Assembly: GCA_009760855.2 (NCBI GenBank)
Contig: WPIO01000007.1
Span: 6,996,501-7,060,500, forward strand
Length of the DNA stretch: 64,000 nucleotides
From: Cristatella mucedo
Taxonomy: Eukaryota; Bryozoa; Phylactolaemata; Cristatellidae
Reading direction: 5' to 3'
Every line of letters starts with the position of its first letter. Position 1 is the first letter of the stretch. The notes beneath the pieces were generated by a model. It searched no databases. It had not been told where the DNA came from and saw only the letters and a list, made by a program, of their open reading frames with translations. Shown piece after piece: positions 1 through 10,699 of the stretch. Both the position numbers and the translations under genes were made by a program.

Positions 1-1086
1 TCTTCAACGAATCACTGCCTTCTAGACGTTTTTCAATCTGCGAGCAGTCTGAGAGCATACCCAAAGTGCATCAGAGTCGGTAGTGCCGTGCTTAAATGCC
101 GACGCCTTCGACACCAACGCCATTTTTTCTGAGCGGCCCAGTCAGATCTGTCTGCGTCGCTCGCGCGCCTGTTTCATCGTTTTTCTTGCCACGCTAGAGA
201 ATATTTTCTCCGTCGCAGATCGAGCCGCCGCTTTTCAAATATTTTTTTAACCTAAAGGCTGCCGACAAAGCGGTCGACTGCGGAGGTCTGACGTCATCGT
301 CGGCAACGTGCGTACAGGTCACCCCGAGCTCATTGCCCGCGACGCGACTTCCGCGAGCAGGCGGGCGGGCGGGCGCGCTGGTGGGACGCGCGCTTGGCCG
401 AGCGCCACGAAGTGCCGCCTCTGCCCCGATCAGAGCTTCGCCCAAAGTGCATCTTCGCGCGATGAGGGCGCCGCACTCTCGCGTAATTGCTCCCGCCGCT
501 CAAGGCTCCGGCGGAGCGCAGAAGGTTCACGCGCACAATTATCGAAGGAATGCTCGCCGCGGTTAGCACCTTAGTTAAGAGCCGACTCTCGCCGCTCTCC
601 ATCTCGCACGTGGAGGCGGCGGTGGTGGAGGCGAAGAGCGACGGCGCTCGCTCAACGAATCGGCCCTCGGGGCCAATTTTTTCAGTGTAGCTCTCTCTTT
701 CTCTCGCTCTGTAAATTTCTACGCCACTACTGGACGACGCTGAAGATGGAGCTCGTCTGTTTCAGACCGCATCCGTTACCTGCACTGCAGCAACTTCCGC
801 TATTCGCAATCTGTTTTTTACTAGTTGCTAGACTCGCCGGAGTTTCGTTCGCAAGCTCCTTCGCATACCTTGGATCAAACGTACTATAAATTCAGTCAAT
901 TGGTATACGACCATTTTCGGTGCAGGTATGCGAGCAATTTATTATGACTGAACGTGCGCATACGTACGCGCAGGGACACTCGATGCGATTCTAGTGCACC
1001 CCGGGCGGCTCCTAAATTAAGATGGCGGCACCGAATCTTGCGGGCTACACATTCGGCTTCATCCGGTCAGATCGCACTTGCTCGGC
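1..1086. other. No gene recognised; mixed GC-rich sequence
   Basis: Several short overlapping reading frames are present on both strands, none with a recognisable domain. The stretch about 300-650 is CpG-dense with arginine/alanine-coding frames typical of GC-rich non-coding DNA. The end runs into a long CT microsatellite. Confidence 0.5.
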
Positions 1087-1273
<187 letters not shown>

Positions 1274-1715
1274 GCCTAGAGCGCAGCTGAGGCTGTCCAC
1301 GGGTGAGTTCAGTCTTCGGCCCGAGCTCGACTCGCGCCTCGCCCAGCCCCACTCCGTAACTCGCCTGCGTCGAACCCCAGCCCGACCGGCCTAGCCCTTA
1401 GAGCCAATCCTTTTCCCGAAGCCACGGATTCAATTTGCCGACTTCCTTAAATATTTGCGGCTTCGTTCGCATGGGCACTGCTGCTTTTGAGTCGGACGGC
1501 GACAAAGCAAACCGAGCGAAGGAGCGTCTTTCGAGACGCGTCTGAACGCGCGGTAGCGCAAGCAGCGGCCGACGCGTCCGCACAGCACACACGAAACTGG
1601 CCGCTTCAGCGTACCGGCTTTCGACCGAGAACGAGAGCCGCACATGCGGTGGCGGCTAGCGTTGGTCGCACTCTGCCGGGCTCGCGCTCTCTCGGTCGGC
1701 CACGACTCGGGTGGC
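1274..1715. other. No gene recognised between the CT tract and the rRNA mosaic
   Basis: GC-rich sequence with short overlapping frames and no recognisable domain. I could not match it to rRNA spacer or any other family by eye. Confidence 0.4.
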
Positions 1716-1742
1716 TACCTGGTTGATACTGCCAGTAGTCAT
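1716..1742 (+). pseudogene. 18S rRNA 5'-terminal fragment
   Basis: These 27 bases match the universally conserved 5' end of eukaryotic 18S rRNA (TACCTGGTTGATxCTGCCAG followed by TAGTCAT) with one substitution: A for C in GATCCTG. After the TAGTCAT the match stops abruptly and 28S sequence in the opposite orientation begins. It is too short to function and is part of a mosaic. Confidence 0.8.
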
Positions 1743-1744
1743 TA

Positions 1745-1993
1745 GCAGTTCTGCTTGCCAAACGTGGCTTGGCACTCGCTTCCCTTGCTCCGATCGGGCG
1801 AGCGACGCTTCTTACCCATTTAAAGGTTGAGAATAGGTTGAGGTCGTTTCGTCCCTAAGGCCTCCAATCATTAGCTTTATCAGATAAAACAGATAAAGCG
1901 TCGACTGTCAGCTATCCTAAGGAAAACTTCGGAGGGAACCAGCTACGAGACGGCTCGATTAGTCTTTCGCCCAAGTACCCAACTTTGACGATC
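1745..1993 (-). pseudogene. 28S rRNA fragment
   Basis: Read on the minus strand this is a conserved internal part of 28S rRNA. It includes GACGATC-type sequence, CGAAAGACTAATCGA, AGCTGGTTCCCTCCGAAG, TATCCT, CAACCTATTCTCAACC and AAATGGGTAAGAAG, running on to GGCAAGCAGAACTGC. Numerous substitutions at normally invariant positions, and a degraded stretch around 1865-1905, show it is a pseudogene. It abuts an 18S fragment on each side, an order never found in a normal rDNA unit. Confidence 0.88.
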
Positions 1994-2253
1994 CAGCCTA
2001 GAGCCGAGATCCAACTACGAGCTTTTAAACAACAACTTTCATATATGCTATTGAAGCTGGAATTACCGCTGCTGTTGGCACCAGACTTTCCGTCCAATGG
2101 ATCCTCGTTAAAGGATTTAAAGTGTACTCATTCCAATTACGGGGTCTCATTAGAGTCCCATATTGTTACTTTTTGTCACTACCTCCCCGAGCCAGGAGAG
2201 GATAATTTGCATGCCTACTACCTTCCTTGGGTGTGGTAGCCGTTTCTCAAGCT
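1994..2253 (-). pseudogene. 18S rRNA internal fragment
   Basis: On the minus strand this is the region of 18S rRNA around the 530 loop. It includes AGAAACGGCTACCAC, CAAGGAAGG, a degraded form of the AAATTACCC block, GAGTACACTTTAAATCC, CGAGGATCCATTGGA, CTGGTGCC, GCGGTAATTCCAGCTTCAAT and GAGCTCGTAGTTGGATCT-like sequence. Substitutions are scattered, including in the invariant core, so it is a pseudogene. On the minus strand it runs directly into the 28S piece at 1993, skipping the rest of 18S, 5.8S and the start of 28S. Confidence 0.9.
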
Positions 2254-2263
2254 AGCTCTTTGA

Positions 2264-2381
2264 ATGTCTCTCTCTCTCCCGCTCTCTTCTCTCTCCCTCT
2301 CCCGCTCTCCCTCTCTCTTCTCTCTCTTTTTCTCTCTCTCCCTCTCTTTTCTCCCTCTCTCTATCTTCTTTTTCTCTCCCG

Positions 2382-2420
<39 letters not shown>

Positions 2421-2433
2421 CTCCCTCTCTTGA
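2264..2433. repeat. CT-rich microsatellite (TCTC/CCCT)
   Basis: About 170 bp of imperfect CT repeat with CCC and TTT interruptions, starting about 10 bp after the 18S homology ends. Arg/Glu and Ser/Leu frames over it are artefacts. Confidence 0.9.
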
Positions 2434-3094
2434 CTCCTCTAGGAGCGACCATCGCACGCAGCTGAGTATACGAGCGGCCATCTAAGTCCTCCGCTTATTT
2501 CAAGTCTCGAGCGCTTCTAATCGCTAGGCAAATGATAAACACTCGTCCCTTCCCTATTTGTAGAGTCGCAACAGTTTCAGAAGTACGTGCGAATACCGCT
2601 CGTAAAGGTACTTCGACTGCCAGCAGGCAGGCCTATTTTCACTTCAGACAGAATAAGCCAGCGTCACATCACGTCAGTGCCTGCTGAGATACCAGATCGG
2701 CATCGCAAGGAGCGGCAGCATCGGACGTCCCGCTGCTGGACTACTTTCTTGAATCACAATCGTGGCCGCTAGGCGCCTCTGTCTGTGGCTCGCGGGCTCG
2801 TTCATGTTGTGCAGAATTAGTGAGTTGCCACCACCGCTATCCGTCGTGTGAGCCCGATAAAATACGCCACCATCTGTGACGGAACCTCATCGATGAACAT
2901 CGGCCAAGGAACGAAGCGAGCGGCGACGGAACGTCGCAAATAGACGACGGCACGACCGTCGCCTGTCTAATCCAACGGTCTCTCGATGCGAGCGGTCGGA
3001 GAGGCAAGGCCGTTGCAGACGGTCGCCACTCAAAGAATTTCATAGCATTGAATGCACCGATCGTTTGGACGCGTGGCCTGAGCAACCGGTGCAG
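2434..3094. other. No gene recognised
   Basis: Mixed sequence with short frames on both strands. I looked for further rRNA blocks after the CT tract and could not recognise any. Confidence 0.4.
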
Positions 3095-4269
3095 TAATAA
3101 TAATTATAATAATAATGCACTTGATAAAGCGCCCAAAGAGAACTCAATCTCTTTCTAGGCGCTTTACATTTGCTGCAAAGGGAAATGCAATTGAATCGTG
3201 AGTAATATCGTGCTTGATAAACAACATGAATGATATGCTTAGTGGCGAAATACACAGGGTCAGCATGCAAATGTGGTTAGGGGCAGCATGCAACAGTGTC
3301 AGCACGTATAAGCACATCAATGACGAATCACAGGGGCCCACTAAATGCTGTCCTAAATAGGTGTTTTTAAATTCTTTTTAAATGTGGTCAGGTCAGGGGA
3401 TGTTCTGACGCAGGTCGGGAGGAAGTTCCAGGCTTTGTGAGCATACGAACTAATTGCACTGTCTCTAAAGGATTTGAGGTTTGTACGGGGTATTTGTAGA
3501 CTGTTGCATTCCGAAAAGCTGGTGGTACGATGCATGGCTTGATGGGGGAGTATATCTGAGAGATAGGCTGGAGCCAAAGAATGAAAGGACCGAGAAGTGA
3601 GCGACAAAACCTTGAAGTCAATCCGTTGCTTGACTGGTAGCCAGTGCAGGTCGGCGAGAAGTGGAGTAATGTGGCAACTGCGATGCTCACGACAGACAAG
3701 CCTTGATGCAGAGTTTTGCACCAGCTGCAATCTTCTGATCGCACATGCTGGTAGGCCAGTAAGCAGTGAGTTGCAGAAGTCGAGACGGGATGTCACGAAT
3801 GCATGGATCAACTTGGATGCGGTATCTTTATCTAAACAAGCCCGAATTTTAGCAATGTTATGAAGCTGAAAATAGGCAGATTTGACTGTGGAGCTGATAT
3901 GGTCGTCTAGCGAGAAGTCACTTTGGAATATGACAACTATATTTCAAGCTGATTCAACTGGAGTTATGCTGGCAGAGCCAATTTTGAGTTTCAGCCTTTC
4001 CACTTTGTGAATCACACTTGGTTTGCCCATAACTAGTAAGTTAGTTTTATCGTCATTTTGTTTTAGAAAATTTGCTGCCATGCATGTGCGGATTTCATCA
4101 ATACATGCAGCAAGTGAGTTGAGAGAATTTGAGGTGCTCGAAGGCTGGGAGGGATCAAACCAAAGATATAACTGAGTGTCATCCGCATAGAAGTGAAAGC
4201 CTTGATTGTGCTTGGCAATCACATGAGCAAGAGGGAGAGTATAAACCGTGAAAAGAACCGGACCTAGCA
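3095..4269 (-). mobile_element. 5'-truncated L2-like LINE copy (L2-a)
   Basis: Read on the minus strand, the copy starts inside the reverse transcriptase at about 4269. It carries the catalytic FHFYADDTQLYL block (about 4170-4195), the post-RT region with NFLKxNDDKTNLLVMGKPS, and then the C-terminal domain of this family (SRLDFCNSLLTGLP, RRLQLVQNSASRLV, LADLHWLPVKQRIDFKVLSL) in a 152-codon open frame at 3353-3811. After the 3' UTR come the terminal hairpin (GCGCCTAGAAAGAGATTGAG with its complement) and an ATT-type tail at 3095-3118. A frameshift near 3930 separates the RT end from the C-terminal domain. 5' truncation with an intact tail is the usual product of target-primed reverse transcription. 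The endonuclease is absent, so the copy is inactive. Confidence 0.9.
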
Positions 4270-5219
4270 GTAGACGAAAGATCCGCTCGGGCGAGAGGCC
4301 GACTGGCTCGCTAATCTCGGTGCCTCGCGAGCCTTCGTCCTTCTTGGTCGTCCAATAGCATCCCGAGAACGTCTGCCGCTCTCGGTGCTGCACACGCAAG
4401 CGTGCACGTTGACATCACGTCCTGCTGTACGACTGGGCCTCGTCGAGATCGTCAAGAGTAACGCAAAAACGACTTCGCGGAGGTCCACTGCGAGGACACG
4501 AGATTGGAAGATCCTCTGTCTGATTGGCAGGCCTGCATCTGTGCGCCGCCGCGGCTGCGCCTCCACATTCGCCACTGAGCAGGCAGCAGAGCCGTGGGTG
4601 CACCCACGGGAAGCTTCCCAGACGGATCCGGCGCTAGCCGCTCAATCGCCGAACGAGCCGACGTATTACAGCACCCGCTGATGAGCTTTTACTGCACGCG
4701 CTGACGAAGCCAATAGCCACTACAGCGCCAGCTGCGAGCAGTCTGAAACCGTCTCCCGCCGACTGGCGCTATCTGGCATCCGCGCCGTCGAACTCCCCAA
4801 ACTCCCGGCCTGGACCGGACTACGGCTCGGGGCGTGCAATTTTCTGTGGGGTCAGGGCAAGGACTAGCACGCGACTTACTAATAGCTCGCCCGCCCCCCC
4901 CCCGACTACGGGCAGCCGATTTCACCCATCGGCCAGCCATTTTACTCCGACCGGAATTCAACGCGCTCGCGAGCTCTCTCGCTCGCGCCAATGGGCCCAG
5001 GTGAATTTAGTGAGCACTTTATAGCAGGCGGCGACCCAAAAATCGCCTCTCGCAAGCAGCCATCTCCCTCGGTACTCGCATTACGGTGGCGTCGAATCTG
5101 CCTCGATTTCCTGCGAGAATTCTCGCCCCAGCTATTAGCGGCTGGCGCCTGGCTGAGCTTAAGCATCGCACAACCGCCAGGTCAAGGCCGTCACGGCAAA
5201 GGCGATGGCATTGACCGCG
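4270..5219. other. No gene recognised; GC-rich
   Basis: GC-rich sequence with a C homopolymer near 4891-4902. Frames up to about 100 codons exist but have no recognisable domain. Confidence 0.4.
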
Positions 5220-5310
5220 AGCGTTTGCTCGGCAAATGCTGAGTATTAAATGGTTTGTTTGGATTAAATGGTTAGGAGCGTTTGCTCGGCGCTGCATGAG
5301 TATTAAATGC
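5220..5310. repeat. Local 33-bp direct duplication
   Basis: GCGTTTGCTCGGC...GAGTATTAAATG occurs at 5220-5252 and again at 5278-5310, separated by a short spacer that itself repeats TTAAATGGTT. No function is evident. Confidence 0.7.
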
Positions 5311-5340
5311 TCGGTGAAGAGCACATCGTCAAGCCGCCGT

Positions 5341-5408
5341 CAATACGGCATTCCGCGAAATACGGCGGTCCGCGCAATACGGCGGTCCGCGAAATACGGC
5401 GGTCCGCG
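5341..5408. repeat. 17-bp tandem repeat, four units, alternating
   Basis: There are four exact-length units: CAATACGGCATTCCGCG, then AAATACGGCGGTCCGCG, CAATACGGCGGTCCGCG and AAATACGGCGGTCCGCG. The first base alternates C, A, C, A, which points to duplication of a 34-bp dimer. Each unit contains a near-palindromic CGGCGGTCCGCG core. Confidence 0.85.
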
Positions 5409-7944
5409 CAAATAAAGCCTATGATGCAACCAATGTCGGGCTCCCATGTGTGCATAGCGCCTTATAAAGCCTTTATAATAAGGCCTTATATTAAGTATGC
5501 TCACCGCCTTGGTATAAATCATATCGTAAGCACTTCCGTGAAAACATAGACTCTACAGCGCAGAGCGCGCGCATCCTTGCCGCTCACCACGTGCCAGCGG
5601 GAGAGTCCGACATCTGAGATCTGCTCGCTGCGTTCTCCTCTGCTGATCTCGTTGGGCGGCCAAAACGTACCCGAACTTGACTTGCTTCACGCTTACTCAT
5701 AGTCCTTCCGGCCCCACGTGTCAAACACCTCGGCATCTTCCTTGCCAGAATTACACTCTTCGCCTGTCTTGAGTACGGAGCAGATATTTTGATATTCTTG
5801 GAGATAACCCGCGTACAGCGAACTATCGAGTCGCCGGCGAGGTAGCTAGAGTGTCTAACGTCAATTGGGCTCGCTGTAGCCCTGGTCTCCGCTCGCGAGG
5901 ATAGCTGAGTAACATAATGCCAATATAGCCGCTCACGTACAGCAAAATAAATGGATACTTCCTTTCCATAGCGCCGCAAGGTAACATAATCCCCACTCAG
6001 GAGTTTTTTCGCAAGCGCCGAAGCTCGAGCCCTCAACCTCGGTCGTTAATGGCCGCGAGCGCCATCACCCCCAGACCATAGCCAAGCTCTCGCAGTCTCA
6101 CCAATCAGCCGCTCGCGGGCTCCAGACAGCACGCGCTCTCAAACCGAAACTTCCGGTCACTGCGGCGCGGCATGCCGACGGCGGCAGCGCTCTGGCGTGT
6201 GTTGTGTCGGGCAGATTGCTTCGCAATAGTGCGTCGGTGTTCCGCTTCAGCCAGATTATGATTGCTGAGATGTTACTCGCGCTTTCTCGCGCTTTCTGAA
6301 TTGCAATTGCTCGGAACTGGTAGCTTGACAACGTACGGCTAGGCGCCATGCAAAACCGAGCGGTGTGCTTTTCAATTGGTTTCGTCCGAGGCTTCGAGCC
6401 GGAAAGGAGCTGCTCTGTCGCCGCGGCGGTTAAGTTGCGGTTTGAGCGTCGCACGTGAGCGACGGAACGCCACGGCTGCTGCCGCTGTACACCAGTGGCC
6501 ATCTGCGACTGCCAATTAGACTGCTCTACGAAATGGATACGGGCTGGTTATTCTATCGCGCGGGCGCTCACTGCTGCTACGCGCTCCGCCACGGTCCGCG
6601 TAACCAGAGCGCGAAGCGATAGGGTTGGCAGGGGTAGCAGCTGCCATCCCCGGCCTCGTAGGCGGGAGCCGAGTCTGACGCCCCGTCGTTGGGCCAGCGG
6701 CCCTGCAAGCTCGGCGGCTGGACTCTACGGGCTTGGCCTGCCTGCACTGGCCATTTCGGTGACATCTCGGCCAATTTTCGCTTGCCGCGGGCGACGGTGG
6801 ACCCCGCCTTACGGGGGGGTTCCGCCCCCTGAAAATCGTGCCCCCCCCCCCCGCCGCTCCAATCCCGGCTTAGCCTCTGCGCGTAGCAGAGCGTACAAAG
6901 AAGAAGCAGAAGCAGCAGCGCCGCCGCTATTTGCGACGCCGCGTCGGCAATGGCCGAGCTCCGCCAAGCGGCGCCTGCGCTCGCGGCTCTGGCGAGGCGC
7001 CGCCGATTGAGCCGTCAGCGGCCGCGGCCGGGCGAATGGCCGCGGTGCGGCCCAGCTCGGCCGCGTAGCGCACCCTCGCGCTGACGCGCGCGCGCGAGCT
7101 CGGCGGCGGCGAGCGGCAATCCGGAGTCACGTGCTCCCACCGGACTGCTGCCGGGCAGGACGACGCCTCTGTCCACCCACCGACCCGCGCCGAAGCCGGC
7201 TCGAAATCACAGGTGCACCTGCTTCTGTCGCCTCGTCAGGCCTGCAACCACTGTCACGCCTGGTTCGTCCGACCGGAACTGCGATCCAGGCGAGCCCGGC
7301 TGGCTCCAGGGAGGGACGTAACCAACGAAAGCGAATTCTGATAACGTCGCGCATTTTTATGCATAAACCGCCTTTGGCATCACTCTCCGCTCAGCATAAA
7401 CGGCAGCGCGCTGCATGAAGCGCAGCTAATGCCCCAATTAACTAGGTTAGATTGTGTGAAAGAGTCGGACCCCTTTGGCTGGCTTCGTTCGACGCCAATA
7501 CACCCTCTCGCTGCGAGCCGCCGCTGGTTGTTGCGAGCCGCCGCGAATCTTGTATTTCGCTTTACGCTGATCTTGTATTTCAGAAAGCGCACGTGCCACT
7601 CTGTTTGTAGGCGAAGAGATGTGCAAAGAGCGAGTACGAGCGACTCGACGCGCTCTCGGTTTTTTCGGCCGCTCGCCTAGTCGAAATGGCTTGGGAACTT
7701 ACGAGATTCCAACGTTCGTTGGCGTATGAAACGAGGTTATCCCAAGGGCAGCTCGCCGAAATGGCCGCGTCTATTTTCCTAGGACACTCAATCCTGAGAA
7801 GAGGATATCCACCTGCGACCAATGCTCCCACGAAAAATGGCCCCAGGAGGCGGGCCAAAATACCCCAGAATCGCGCCGTATTTCCCGGTTGCCGACTGCT
7901 CTCAGCCGCAGATGGCGCTCGCGCTGCAGCGAGCGGGCGCTCAA
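5409..7944. other. Probable first coding intron of the receptor gene, GC-rich; no exon recognised
   Basis: This lies downstream of the receptor's splice donor on the minus strand. I searched the minus-strand frames here and to the left edge for the expected TM6 (FxxCWxP) and TM7 (NPxxY) segments and found none. About 6400-7330 is strongly CpG-rich, with a C homopolymer at about 6840-6853. A 150-codon minus-strand frame at 5584-6036 and a 171-codon plus-strand frame at 6495-7010 have no recognisable domain. Confidence 0.4.

Positions 7945-7975
<31 letters not shown>
7945..7975. repeat. (CGC)n trinucleotide run beside the splice donor
   Basis: About ten CGC units. On the receptor's sense strand this is a GGC run beginning two bases after the GTAAGTAT donor block. 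Read through without splicing, it would encode polyalanine. Confidence 0.9.
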
Positions 7976-7976
<1 letters not shown>

Positions 7977-7977
7977 T

Positions 7978-7983
7978 ACTTAC
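7978..7983 (-). other. Splice donor of the receptor coding exon
   Basis: On the minus strand the sequence GCGCAG/GTAAGTATGG fits the metazoan 5' splice-site consensus perfectly (CAG/GTAAGTAT). It ends the exon exactly between codons (phase 0), after the reading frame ...EDRRAQ. The receptor homology ends upstream of this point, and the frame beyond it turns into a polyalanine run. Confidence 0.85.
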
Positions 7984-8919
7984 CTGCGCTCGCCGATCCT
8001 CTAGGCTGCACTGGCCAGACCCGTTGCTAGCGCGCGACATCTGCTTGATGTACGCGGGACGCGCCGAATTGGCGCGCAAAAGCGCGCGGCCGCCGCCGCC
8101 GCACTCCTCGAAGCTGCCCGTGCGCCGGTAGAGCGTGCGCGCAATGAGCGCGTACAGCACGCAGGCGCCGGCGAGCGGCACGCAATAGAAGACGATCAGG
8201 TCCACCATGTAGATGGCGCTGTACTGGTGTCGAAGGAGCCGGTGCGTGCACCCCGATATCGTCCGGTTGCCGCTGGGCAGCGGCAGCTCGCTGACGGTGG
8301 CCAAATAGAGCCAGGGGGAGCAGTAGAGCGCGCTGAACGCCCAGATGCCCGCCACGATCTTGTAGGCGCGCGCGTAGCGGCTGAACGTCTGCGCGCGCAT
8401 CGGGTGGCAGATGCTGATGTAGCGCTCGAGCGTGAACGCGCCGATTGTGAGCGACGACGCGTTGACGGCGGCGTACTGCAGGAAGGTGAGCAGCGAGCAG
8501 AGCACCGACCCGTAGATCCAGCGGCCGCCGGGCGTGACGAACAGGTCGGACAGGCCGGGCAGCGGCGCCGAGATGAGCACGAGGCAGTCGGCCGCGGCCA
8601 GGCTCACCAGGTAGCAGTTGGTGGGCGTCTTCATCTTGCGCATGCGCGCCACTATCACCACGACGAGCGCGTTGCCGCACAGGCCGACGACGAGCAGCGC
8701 CGCGAAGAGTACGAACGCCAGCGCGACGTAGGCGCCGCTGAAGTTGTCGGCGGCGCCAACGACATCATGCGTCGCGGCGGCGGCCGTGGCGTTAAGCAGC
8801 CGCGCGTCGGCGCCGGGCGACGGCGTCCAGGAGTTCAGATCGAGCTGTCGCTCGGCCGCCGCCGCCGAGCCGATCGGCAGGGGCGACGCGAGCTCACCGT
8901 TCGACGCGTTGTAGCTCAT
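7984..8919 (-). CDS. Thyrotropin-releasing-hormone-receptor-like GPCR, N-terminal coding exon (TM1-TM5)
   Basis: A 312-codon exon of a class A neuropeptide receptor of the plasma membrane. Start chosen at 8919 (MSYNASNGEL). The N terminus (about residues 1-62) carries N-glycosylation sequons at N4, N43 and N59. TM1 is about 63-91 with GN at 82-83, TM2 has LAAAD with D111, and ICL1 has KMKTPTNCYLVSL. ECL1 contains a WIYG motif. C141 at the top of TM3 can pair with C224 in ECL2, and ECL2 has a sequon at N218. TM3 ends with ERYISICHP (E165-R166-Y167). TM4 has IWAFSALYCSPW and TM5 is about 236-262 with P248. ICL3 then runs to residue 312. ERY for DRY, LQYxxxNASS in TM3, IWAF in TM4 and IYMVD-F in TM5 are features of vertebrate TRH receptors and of protostome TRHR-like (EFLGamide) receptors, which usually signal through Gq. 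TM6, TM7 and the C tail are missing because the exon ends at a splice donor. No frameshift or stop is seen. An in-frame upstream ATG at 9294 would add 125 low-complexity residues and is less likely. Confidence 0.85.
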
Positions 8920-10466
8920 CGCGATGCGGTCGCCGCCACCGCCGATCGAGTTCGGCCGTTCCGGCAGCCAGCGAGGCCGTCCGCACCTCTGCTGCCGCTG
9001 CTGCCGTTGACGTCTCGGAGGCGGTGCGACGGTGCGACTGCGTGGGCGGCACCGCCTGTCGATGATAGCGAGGCTCGAGCGCGCCAGGCGGCGGCGGCGG
9101 CGGCTCCAGGGGCTGGCGACGAGTGCGGTATTCCACGCCAGCGAGCGCCGCGGAAATGCACGTGCGCGCTGCCGCTGCGCTCGCGAGCCAGCCGACCCGT
9201 CGGCTGGCTGGCTGGCTGGCTGGCTGGCCGGCCGCCTATTTGCTCGGCTCGTGACCCGCGCGTGGCCCCTCGGCCGAACGGAGCGATGGGCCACGCCCCG
9301 GTCGACTAAGCGGAGTGACCTTCAGCTCGGCCGACCAATTCGTCAAGTGCGAATGGCCATTCGCTAAGAATAACGAATAGCCGTGCGAACGCGGCCGGCG
9401 GTCGCGCGTCGTCTGCTTCGCAGCGGCAAGGTGTAGCGGCTGCAACTGCCGCGGCGGCGGCGAGGCTGCAAGGCTCGCCGCAGCGGCCAGCGCGCGGACG
9501 GGAGCGGTAGCAATTCGCAGGATGGCGATTCGATGGCCGGCCGCCCGAGCGCTGCCGCGCTGCCTCGCATGCGGCAGCTGCGAGCAACGATAGCCGAATA
9601 GGGCGCACACACTGCACGGCTATTAAGGCGCAACCGACCGATCTTGACGCCGACTGGCGGCTCGATGGGCTGCCGGACGGCGGCTCGCCGCCGTCCGGCT
9701 GCTGCGCACACCCGGTCGCGGTGGGGCGAGCTCGCCCGTCTCGCCCTCGCCCGCGACGAGCGAGGGCCCTCTGCGCGACCGCGGCACGCAGCGTGCCCTC
9801 GCTCGTTGGCGACGCCGCCGCCGCGACGCCCATCGGAAAGCGGCAGCTCTGGCGAGCGCGTCGATCCGACCGCCGCGCGGACTAACTCAATGCTGCTGCG
9901 ACCGTTACCGATTTAGCGCTCGCGGTTCTGCCGTTGGCCTCCTTACTGCACGAGACGGCGGCCGGGGTGCGGAGCGGCGCCGCGGCGCAGCCACCCACGC
10001 CGCAGCGCGCCGCCGCGGCCGATGCCGCCGCGGCGCGCCACTCTCCGCACGAACGAGACTCGCGGCGACGAGGTGGCGTGCGGGTCCGTAAGCGGGCGCC
10101 TGCGGACGCTGTACCGGCTAACCAAACGCCCGAGCGCTCGGACTCGATACAATATCTGTATTGAGCACGCGTCACCGCCGCCGCCGCCGCCTTCTGCAAG
10201 CCAGCCCGCCGCATGCGCTCGGCGCTGCGCTTCGAGTGCTTAGATTGCTAGCTAGCTAACGGCACGGCACGCTGGCGCCGCCGGAAGTCGCTGCGACCGC
10301 TGGCGAGTGGCTCGTTCGTAGAAGAGACGGCGCCCATTGACTAGCCCACTTTCCTGGACACGCGTCGGCCGGTGCTCGTCTCCGCCGAGGCAACCGCGCC
10401 ACCACCGCGACCGCGGCCATTCTCTACTGATAAGCCGCAGCGTGAGCTATCCCGCCTCGAACTATT
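8920..10466. promoter_or_regulatory. CpG-rich 5' flank of the receptor exon
   Basis: Very GC- and CpG-rich sequence directly upstream (on the minus strand) of the receptor start, with poly-GCC runs near 10170-10190. It is the likely place for the 5' UTR or promoter, but I see no convincing TATA box or initiator. A 5' UTR intron cannot be excluded. Long open frames on both strands (for example plus 8227-9309) result from GC richness and antisense overlap with the receptor. Confidence 0.45.
9199..9228. repeat. (GGCT)n tetranucleotide repeat
   Basis: About seven GGCT units ending in GGCCGGCC, about 280 bp upstream of the chosen receptor start. Confidence 0.85.
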
Positions 10467-10567
10467 GGGCTTCCGGGCTTCCGGGCTTCCGGGCTTTCGG
10501 GCTTCCGGGCTTCCGGGCTTCCGGGTTTCCGGGCTTCCGGGCTTCCGGGCTTCCGGGCTTCCGGGCT
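10467..10567. repeat. 8-bp minisatellite (GGGCTTCC)n
   Basis: About 12.6 tandem copies of GGGCTTCC with two T-for-C variants (GGGCTTTC, GGGTTTCC). The unit length of 8 shifts frame each time, so the arginine/lysine/proline repeats in all frames are artefacts. Confidence 0.95.
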
Positions 10568-10699
10568 CAGTCTCGAAGTCGCCGGCGGCCAGCGCCATCG
10601 GCTGGGCTGCTGCGACGCAGCACGCAGAGGGCGCGATGCGGGCACTCCGTCCCGGTATTAAATAACGCTGTTAAAAGTGGAAAGTTGAAGGTTAGCGGC

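Noticed and set aside
5584-6036. 150-codon minus-strand frame
   Set aside because: No recognisable domain, no receptor TM6/TM7 features and overlapping alternative frames. In CpG-rich sequence such lengths occur by chance.
8920-9294. Upstream in-frame start at 9294 for the receptor
   Set aside because: The added 125 residues are Arg/Ala/Gln-rich low complexity without a signal peptide. The start at 8919 gives a normal glycosylated N terminus for this receptor family. It could only be settled with transcript data.
8227-9309. 360-codon plus-strand frame
   Set aside because: It is the antisense of the receptor exon and its GC-rich flank. The minus-strand product has clear GPCR motifs and a splice donor, while this one is Arg/Ala-rich with no domain.
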